A stretch of DNA of 64,000 bases, taken from contig NC_068938.1 in the NCBI RefSeq assembly GCF_016801865.2, forward strand, positions 21,138,873 to 21,202,872. The letters run 5' to 3'. Shown here in pieces: positions 57,012-64,000 of the stretch. How positions within the stretch are numbered: position 1 is the stretch's first letter; every line of letters starts with the position of its first letter. The position numbers and the translations under genes were made by a program. The notes beneath the pieces were generated by a model. The model saw nothing but the letters and a program-made list of their open reading frames with translations. It made no database searches and was not told the DNA's origin. Origin of the DNA: Culex pipiens pallens (lineage: Eukaryota > Arthropoda > Insecta > Diptera > Culicidae).

Positions 57012-57206
57012 GAACAAAAATCTAAAAATTACAGTGTTTTGTTACTAAATCGTTTTTGATAGACTTCTATTGAGCGTGCAAGACCTTTTCGATCCAAAGG
57101 GCTAACACGGCGCGAAATGTCAGTTTGTTTCGTGTAAATAAACAACCTTCGTGGGTGTGATTGCAAAATAGTTGTACAAATTTCCACCGTAAAGTTTTGT
57201 TTCGCG
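57012..57206 (+). promoter_or_regulatory. Z4 upstream region
   Basis: About 195 bp between repeat DNA and the Z4 ATG. The part up to 57149 is duplicated next to the N gap. There is no clear TATA box, and the leader is probably short. Confidence 0.5.
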
Positions 57207-58973
57207 ATGGCCACCGTCAACCCGCTGGACGTGGACACAACCGACGAGGTCCACAACCAGCAGCGCAAGCACGAACCGATCGACGCCTTCTGCCGGCTGT
57301 GCCTGTGCGAACCGGAAACGTTGATTCCGCTGCGGTCGCTCATCGGGGACGTCTCGCTTCCGGCCATGTTCCACGCCCTGACCGGGGTGCAGATCGACTT
57401 TGACGACCCGTACCCGAAGCGGGTGTGCTCGGTTTGCCTGGAGAAGCTGGAGTCGGCGTACGGGATACGGAAGGAGTTTCTGGAGAATGTGGCCACGCTG
57501 GAGAGTTACTTTTTGGGCGGCGGGTCGTCGGTGGTCAAGGAGGAGGCTTTTGAGGGGGAGATTGTCGTTAAGGAGGAGGGCGATGAGTTGATTTCGTCTA
57601 AGATGGAAGTGCTGCTTGGGGAGGATGAATCTTCCGGGGAGGGTTGCTTTCCGGAGTACGTAGAGGTGGCGGAATCGGTGCAACGGGAAAGATTGAAACC
57701 GGGTCCGAGAAAGGGTGCTCCAAGAAGGAGACTTAAAATAGTCGGGGAACGTTCGGTGATGGATCCGCTCAAGTGTTACATCTGCGAGGCACAGTTTGTG
57801 GATGGGCGCGAGTTGAACATCCACCTGCCACAGCACTCGGACATGCTGCCGTACACGTGCGAACCTTGCGAAACTGGGGGTGGCCAGAGGAAGAAAATTA
57901 TCACCGTTGTGATGCTGCACCGGCACTTCCAGATGCACGCGGGAACCATCGAGTGTCCGCACTGTCCGATTCGGGTGTACAACGAAGATCGACTGCACGC
58001 CCACCTTAAGCGGTACCACGCGGAATATGCGCGGGCCGAGTTTACGTGTGAAAAGTGCGGCTATCAACTGAACAGCAAAGAATCGTATCAATCGCACATG
58101 GTTCGGCACGACGCCCTCGAGGAAGGTCGCTACACGTGTCTGATTTGCGACAAAAAGTTCGGCAACAGCTCGAGGCTGAAGCGCCACACGTTGACCCACG
58201 AGGACAACAAAGAATTCCAGTGCCAGTACTGTTCCAAGTCCATCAGCAGCAAAACCCTCCTTCTTACCCACGAGCGCGAGCACGTCGTCGCCGGCGACCT
58301 CAAACAGTACGCGTGTGCGTTCTGCGACCAACGATTCGCCAACCGAAGCGCCCAAGTTAAGCACGTGTCCGTAGAACACCCGGAATCGGTCGATCGACGT
58401 CACACCGTACGCAGAAACACGCACGAACCGTGGCAAGGAGTTGGCTACCAACGCACGCGCGAAGACATGAGCTGCCCGTACGAGGGTTGCGAGTTCGTCG
58501 CCAAATGCTACCAATCGTTCTACAACCACAAAAATCTGCACGAAAACCGCTTCAAGTGCGCGGTGTGCGAAAAGTTCTTCGCGAACCGGCAGCAGCTCAA
58601 CATCCACAAGAATACGCACCTGGAAAAGCGGGAACGACCGTACGCGTGCTCCGAGTGCGACAAACGGTACACGTCGCAGGCTCGCCTAACGGACCACGTG
58701 CGCGTCCACACCGGCGTACGACCATATTTGTGTACCGAGTGCGGAGAATCGTTCTCGACCTCGCAGCGGTTGGCGCATCACGTGTTGAAGCATTCGCCGC
58801 CCCAGCATAAGTAGGTTGCGGGGTTTTATGGCCATGAGTTGGTAAAACTTAAAAGTCGATTCTCCTTTTTCAGATGTGAAATCTGCAGAAAGGAGTTCCG
58901 CTACAAGGGAGACTACGTCCGGCACGTCAAGAAGCATGAGGAGGAGGGAGTTGTTTCTGAAACCGTGTTGTAA
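57207..58973 (+). CDS. ZAD zinc-finger protein Z4 (567 aa, 2 exons)
   Basis: CDS exons are 57207-58810 and 58874-58973, with one GT-AG intron (63 nt, phase 2) before the last finger, giving 567 residues and a TAA stop. The ZAD cysteines are C29, C32, C74 and C77. An acidic linker is followed by a basic stretch (KPGPRKGAPRRR), then 12 C2H2 fingers from KCYIC to the terminal FRYKGDY finger. Unlike Z1, Z2, Z3 and Z5 it has no intron in finger 10, so that intron was probably lost here. AATAAA follows the stop by 24 nt. Expected nuclear DNA-binding regulator; it lies in tandem upstream of Z5. Confidence 0.93.
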
Positions 58974-58996
58974 AGTGATTTGTCCCATTACCAATC

Positions 58997-59002
58997 AATA
59001 AA
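58997..59002 (+). promoter_or_regulatory. Poly(A) signal of Z4
   Basis: AATAAA lies 24 nt after the stop codon. Confidence 0.7.
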
Positions 59003-60197
59003 GCTTTAAATTGCAATCTACAGTTTTAATTTCCAAAAGTTATTAATATCTTCTGAGGAACATTATTTTAAGTAGGGGGAAGACGTGTAGATCCATTCAG
59101 CCAAGGAGGTGTGGCTGACAATCCCCCGCGTGGTCAAACCAAAGTGGGTTTGGCTGCCAATCCCCTTGTCAGACTAAAGAGCAAAAGATAAACAAACTCA
59201 AGACACTGATATTGGTGAACACAAATTAGGCAAGACAATTTTGCAACAAAAATATTTTTTCAACATCAAATATGTTTTGGAGTTAAGAAAAATAGTCTAT
59301 CGACTATAAAATGATTCAATTAATCGGCTTCTTACCGAAAACATAAAATAAAAAGATTTATAGCATTTTTTGTTTATTTAAATTTCAACCAAATTTTCGA
59401 TGTTTACCTAAAGCATTTTGCAATAAAGTATGCGGAATTGTGAATCTTCTTCTTACATCATCCCCTTGCATTCAGCACATAATGTTGATTTATTAGCACT
59501 TTCGATTAAAGATTCGAAAACGCGTTTTCAACTAATTTCAAGCAATAGTTTAAAATAAATTTACAAGGTAATTTGTTTGTAATAATTTTCTATACTTTTA
59601 ATTTTGTGTATAACAACGAAGACGAAATTCCGCGTCTCATTCACGTATGCAGTCTGTTCCGTCTGTGGCTTTGATGATGAGTGGGTGGGGGCTAACGTGG
59701 CGCAAAACGTCAAATCGTTTGTTTTGGAAATTGTGCTTGCAAATCGGGACGTCTTTCGTGTCGTCACAGCAGAAATTTAGAATTTTTCATTGAATTTGGA
59801 CTAGATTCTGATTAATTTTAGTGGTAGGTCAACCGAATAGGTAGATATTTGAAGATAAATTTCAAATTCACTTGATTTTAACAACTTAGATACGGAATCA
59901 TTCAAATCTCATTGTACGCAAGAATCAAGACTATGAAATCTTAGGTTGACGCCATTTTGCATTTTACACGGAGAATAAATTAAATTTAAAAGTTCAAAGT
60001 TTTGGTAACACTTTTTTTTTTAGATATTGTCAAATATCTCGAAGAGATGAGATAAAATTGTGAGCTGTTAACGGAGTTCTGTTGTAACCAAAATAAGTGA
60101 TCACTCTTTCCTCATCGTTCGGTACACAAAGTCATTTGGGTTTCGGGTGATGGAAGAACAGAGAACCAGATAAACCACATCTGTATCAACAACATAT

Positions 60198-60345
60198 CCG
60201 TAGTAACAGTTCAATAGGGTGAATCTGCGTTTGTAACAAGCAGTCTATCACCCTCTTGATTTACGTGAACTGTCACTTGAGCAAAAGGGATGGACTGCGT
60301 GTTTACAACCGCAGATTCGCCCTATTGAACTGTTACATACTACGG
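60198..60345. repeat. 148-bp hairpin MITE
   Basis: CCGTAGTAACAGTTCAATAG on the left is mirrored by CTATTGAACTGTTAC and TACTACGG on the right. The arms extend through AATCTGCGTTTGTAAC / GTTTACAACCGCAGATT. It is about 260 bp upstream of the Z5 start codon. Confidence 0.75.
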
Positions 60346-60607
60346 AAATGGAGGCATTCGAATCTGACCTCGTCCAGGCAGCAATGTCGAAGTGAAGTGG
60401 AAGTTCGCCAAGGAACAAGGTTTCCGGAATGAAGAACAGGTTCTGGAAGCTACTCTAGAACAAATCTATGGCAGTAAACACGGAATGCGCTCACGATGGT
60501 AGCTAGGTTGTGCTCGACCAAGCTCGACATTTCCGCGGGGATCCAGTGTATCTATCACGTGACAAATTGAATTATTTTGACCAATTTTCCAGAACCCCAC
60601 TCACAGT

Positions 60608-62618
60608 ATGGAATCCATGGTGATCCCGGAGAACGAGCAGGATCTCAGCTTTCAGGTCAACCAGTACTGCCGGTTCTGTCTGTGCAAACCCGACAAGCTG
60701 GTCCCGCTCAAGTCACGCGTCAAAGCGATGCCGGTGCCGGAAATGTTCACCTTCCTTACCGGCATCGAGATCGACTTCGAGGATCCGTACCCGAAGAAGG
60801 TGTGCACGGTTTGCATCGGGAAGCTGGGTTCGGCGTACGCGATTCGGAAGGAGTTTTTGGACAATTTTGCCACGCTGCAGAGCTTGCAGAGCGATGTGGT
60901 GGAGATCAAGGAGGAGTATTTAGATGAGGAGCACTTGGAGGACCCGGTGAAGCAAGAGCAGCATGCGGATTTTATAAAGAATTTGGAAACGCTGAAACAA
61001 TGCACCGGCGATGAGCTTCAGGTTGCGTTGAGCAATGTGCAGACGGTGGTGGCGGAGCCAATCAAGATGGAGATTGCTTTGGCACCCGAGGACGATTCTA
61101 GTTCCGAGTACGAGGATGTGGACGACGCGGTGGACTATCCGAGTTCTTCGGATGACTTTGAGTCAGAGGATAAGGAATCGGAGTTTAAACCTCGGAAAAA
61201 GTACACAATGCGGCGAGATCCTTCGGTTCCGTTGGTACGGAAGAGAAAGCACAACTTCGAGGGTGAACCTTCGAAGATGGACCCGAACAAGTGCTACATT
61301 TGCCAGCAGCAGTTTGAGGGTCCGCGCGAGCTGAACGTCCACCTGCCCGTTCACTCGGACATGCTTCCGTACACGTGTGAAACGTGCGCCGGAGGTCGCG
61401 CCAAGAATGATCCGATCATCACCGTGCTGATGCTGCACCGACACATCCGCATGCACGCGGGAACCATCGGCTGTCCGTACTGTCCGTATCGGGTGTTTAC
61501 GGTAAACACGTTGAAGGGTCACATCGAGCGGGAGCATTCCGAGAGGGCGATGGGGACGTTTACTTGCGAAAAGTGTGGCTATACGCTGAACAGTAAGCGC
61601 CTCTACACGGACCACATGAAGCGGCACGAGGCGGTTGAGTCGGGGAAGTATGCGTGCACGATTTGCGACTGCAAGTTCGGGAACGGGCCACGACTGAGGC
61701 GGCACATGCTGACCCACGAGGAGATGAAGTATCAGTGCCAGTATTGCGCCAAGGTAATTGTGTTGGCTCTTCATTAGATATTCATGACTTTTAACCGTCT
61801 TCAACACTTCTTGCAGTCCCTTCGGAGTCACACGTTGCTTCTGACGCACGAACGAGAGCACGCGGACAACGGTGGCGCCCAGTACGCGTGTCAGTTCTGT
61901 AACACGCTGTTTGTGACCAACGTCGAGCGGTCCTACCACCTGCAAACCAAACATCCCGAGTTCGAGCGTAAAAATACGCAGGTCAATCGCTCGTTGAACC
62001 CGTACCAGCGAGGAGGACGGGAGCGCAAGGTTCCGGTAGATTGGAAGTGCCAAGAGGAAGGTTGCGACCATCAGGCGAAAACCCTGGCCGGGTACTACCA
62101 CCACCGGTACAAGCACAGCAACAAGTACCAGTGTTCGTACTGTAACAAGCGGTGCTCGACCAAGCAAGAGTTCAACATTCACGTCAACACGCACACGGGC
62201 GAAAAGCCGTACGAGTGTGATATTTGCGACAAGAAGTTCAACCAGAAGGTTGGTAGTCACTTTGTTGTTTTTTTGTAAATTAATAAATTTAATAAATTTC
62301 AACGTCAACAGCCAAACCTGGTCAACCATCGCCGGCTTCACACTGGCGAGCGGCCGTATCTGTGCACTGACTGTGGACAAACGTTCGAATCGAACAAGAA
62401 GCTCGCCAACCACATCCTGCAGCATTCGGCACCGCAACACAAGTAAGTTTTGGTTATCGATTCCAATATATCTACAAATACTTATTGGAGCCTTTCTTGA
62501 TTTTAGGTGCATTCCGTGCAACAAGGAGTTCCGTTACAAGGGAGATTACACGAAGCACATGAAGGTGAAGCATGCTGGACCGAGTCAAGATTTGGAGGGC
62601 GCGAGCCAGGATTACTGA
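60608..62618 (+). CDS. ZAD zinc-finger protein Z5 (606 aa, 4 exons)
   Basis: CDS exons are 60608-61753, 61817-62248, 62312-62442 and 62507-62618 with GT-AG introns (63-64 nt), giving 606 residues and a TGA stop. The intron phases and places (finger 6 phase 0, finger 10 phase 0, before finger 12 phase 2) equal those of Z1. The ZAD cysteines are C21, C24, C66 and C69. A long acidic and Ser-rich linker ends in basic clusters (PRKKYTMRR, VRKRKHN). Twelve C2H2 fingers follow, and TGEKP and TGERP linkers sit between fingers 9-10 and 10-11, the type used for contiguous major-groove binding. The terminal finger has FRYKGDY. A start at residue 4 (also Met) is possible. Confidence 0.92.
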
Positions 62619-62645
62619 TCGATTGTATTTAATCAAGTAGGATTT

Positions 62646-63968
62646 CGCAATTCGCAATTTTCAGTGTAAGAACGGGCCTTGACCGATCTTATGCACTAGG
62701 TTCCCGACGAACACGCACTGCCCTTACACCTACATCTCACCCTTGCTCTGAGTCAGTACGAGCAGCACGCTAGAACACGCTTTGAGTGTTCGTGCCAGGC
62801 ATGCACACCTTCTTTTCCGGTTACGCATTTTAACTCGGCCGGGGGTGGTACATTACGTAGGGTTTGATGTAAGTATAAGCGCCTAACCGTTTAAAGTGTG
62901 CCTAACAGCTTTCATTAAAGCAAAAACTGTTATATTTTTAGATTGAATTAAAAAACTAATTGTTATTTACTGTGTATTGTTTTATCCTGAAATCTTCCCT
63001 ATTGTTGAGTCGTGTTAATATGTTGCTATTTCTTCTGTCGCGGTGTTTTGTTACAATATTTTGGTCCTAAGCATTTTAAAAAAGTTTTTCAAAAGTACAA
63101 TAGTAATATTTGTGTTAATCCTTTAATCATTCCATGAATTGAGTAAGGGCTCGAACCTCACTTGCTTAAGAAAAAGGTGAAGTTTCAAAACAATGGACAG
63201 TGAAGGAAATATACTATGTAAATAATCAATAATAAAAGAAAGATAGTAATTTATGAAGTAGATAAAGAAATTAACAATAGTTAATAAATAGAGGCAACAA
63301 ACAAGCTTAGATTTATTGAGGGCAACTTACAGGGAAGATGAGAAATTATTCAAATAGATAAATAAAGAAAGGCACAAAATTGACATCGCTGCCAAATTAA
63401 GGGAAAGAAGACAGTTTGTTACAGCAGCATCAATTGGTAAAATAGAGTGAAAAAGCGTTGAGAAATAAGAGAATCAAATAAGTAAAATCGAAATCAAATG
63501 GAGGATAGTAAACAGAAGCCGCGTTAGCAAATCAGTGAAACAAAATAAACAGAAGATAGGTGGTAGCTGAGAATGAAGAGAAGAGAAACCCCGTTGTGCG
63601 ATGTTTCAGGTACATCCACAGCAGTTGACTCAACATACTGCGAATCAAAACAATACCGTCTACAATCACAAATTACTTCCCTTTCCCACATTGACGCGCC
63701 CCTTTCTTTTAGCCGCCTCTACTCTGACCCTCGCTGGTCAAAGGTTTACGAGTCGTTTCCACAGGCCACCAGCTAGGTTACACCTTGTCATCATGATGAC
63801 TAAACCAAGCCAACGTGGAGGTAAGAAAATAGGACACTTGCAAGGATCCAGAGCCATGCTGTTTTGTCCAAACAGCACTACGGATGTAGTTGGGCTCCTT
63901 CCGGGATGTTCCTCGCCTGGGTGTTGTCAACCGACGAGTATCATCAGTATCATGCACCCTTGGCCTGC
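62646..63968. mobile_element. 1.32-kb insertion in the Z5 3' untranslated region
   Basis: A 22-bp sequence (containing TTTAATCAAGTAGGATTT) occurs at 62624-62645, just after the Z5 stop, and again at 63969-63990, where it runs into ATAAATAAAA. This looks like a target duplication around an insertion that separates Z5's coding end from its original poly(A) signal. The inserted DNA is of mixed composition and its two short ORFs (63573-63776 and 63778-63981) have no recognised domain. The class is undetermined. Confidence 0.5.
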
Positions 63969-64000
63969 TGTATTTAATCAAGTAGGATTTATAAATAAAA

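Larger units (their letters stand above)
58974..60607. other. Z4-Z5 intergenic region
   Basis: A poly(A) signal for Z4 lies at 58997-59002. The rest is AT-rich with a hairpin repeat at 60198-60345. The Z5 promoter must lie near its right end. No other gene was seen; the ORF at 59561-59767 has no domain. Confidence 0.55.

Noticed and set aside
57120..58619. 499-codon minus-strand ORF
   Set aside because: It is antisense to the finger region of Z4, repetitive in step with the fingers, and has no domain of its own.
61163..62524. 453-codon minus-strand ORF
   Set aside because: It is antisense to Z5 and runs through three of its introns; a shadow frame.

Overview
The window looks like nuclear DNA of a culicine mosquito, most probably Culex. 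The signs are genes with ZAD plus C2H2 zinc fingers (an arthropod family expanded in insects), short GT-AG introns, intron-bearing tRNA-Tyr genes of insect type, tRNA-derived SINEs (one with two tRNA-like units, as in the Culex 'Twin' family), and very AT-rich intergenic DNA packed with small inverted-repeat transposons. The species is inferred from these features, not proved.

Layout. 1-28.9 kb holds no recognisable complete protein gene. It contains a divergent pair of intact tRNA-Tyr genes (5.6-6.0 kb), SINEs, many MITEs and foldback elements, a three-level nest of transposons (22.8-25.8 kb), gene-like relics (9.5-11.2 and 21.2-22.8 kb), and one clean 15-codon first exon of an unrecognised minus-strand gene (28.9 kb). 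31.9-62.6 kb is a cluster of ZAD zinc-finger genes: Z1 (minus, 12 fingers), Z2 (minus, 5 fingers), Z3 (plus, 12 fingers and an AT-hook), second copies of Z2 and Z3, then Z4 and Z5 (plus, 12 fingers each). They share the ZAD, the finger order, a phase-2 intron before the last finger and, except Z4, a phase-0 intron inside the third-from-last finger, so they descend from one ancestor by tandem duplication. They are expected to be nuclear DNA-binding regulators that dimerise through the ZAD.

Between Z1 and Z2 (34.05-38.07 kb) lies an unusual block bounded by inverted copies of a roughly 60-bp sequence. It holds an intron-containing wreck of a HELZ-like RNA helicase gene, a fragment resembling ribosomal protein S15, and a 161-bp satellite. 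It may be a transposon that picked up host gene pieces.

The stretch from Z2 to just upstream of Z4 appears twice (about 41.0-49.67 kb and 49.77-57.15 kb), and the copies meet exactly at a 100-N gap. The left contig ends about 57 bp before the equivalent of Z4's start codon, and the right contig starts inside Z2's first intron. This is what two overlapping allelic contigs placed end to end would give, so the second Z2/Z3 pair may be a false duplication. If so, the block is a ready comparison of two haplotypes. Several transposon insertions have an empty site in the other copy, including a 1-kb TA-flanked element that carries a small gene-like unit with two introns, and a BEL/Pao gag-protease fragment.
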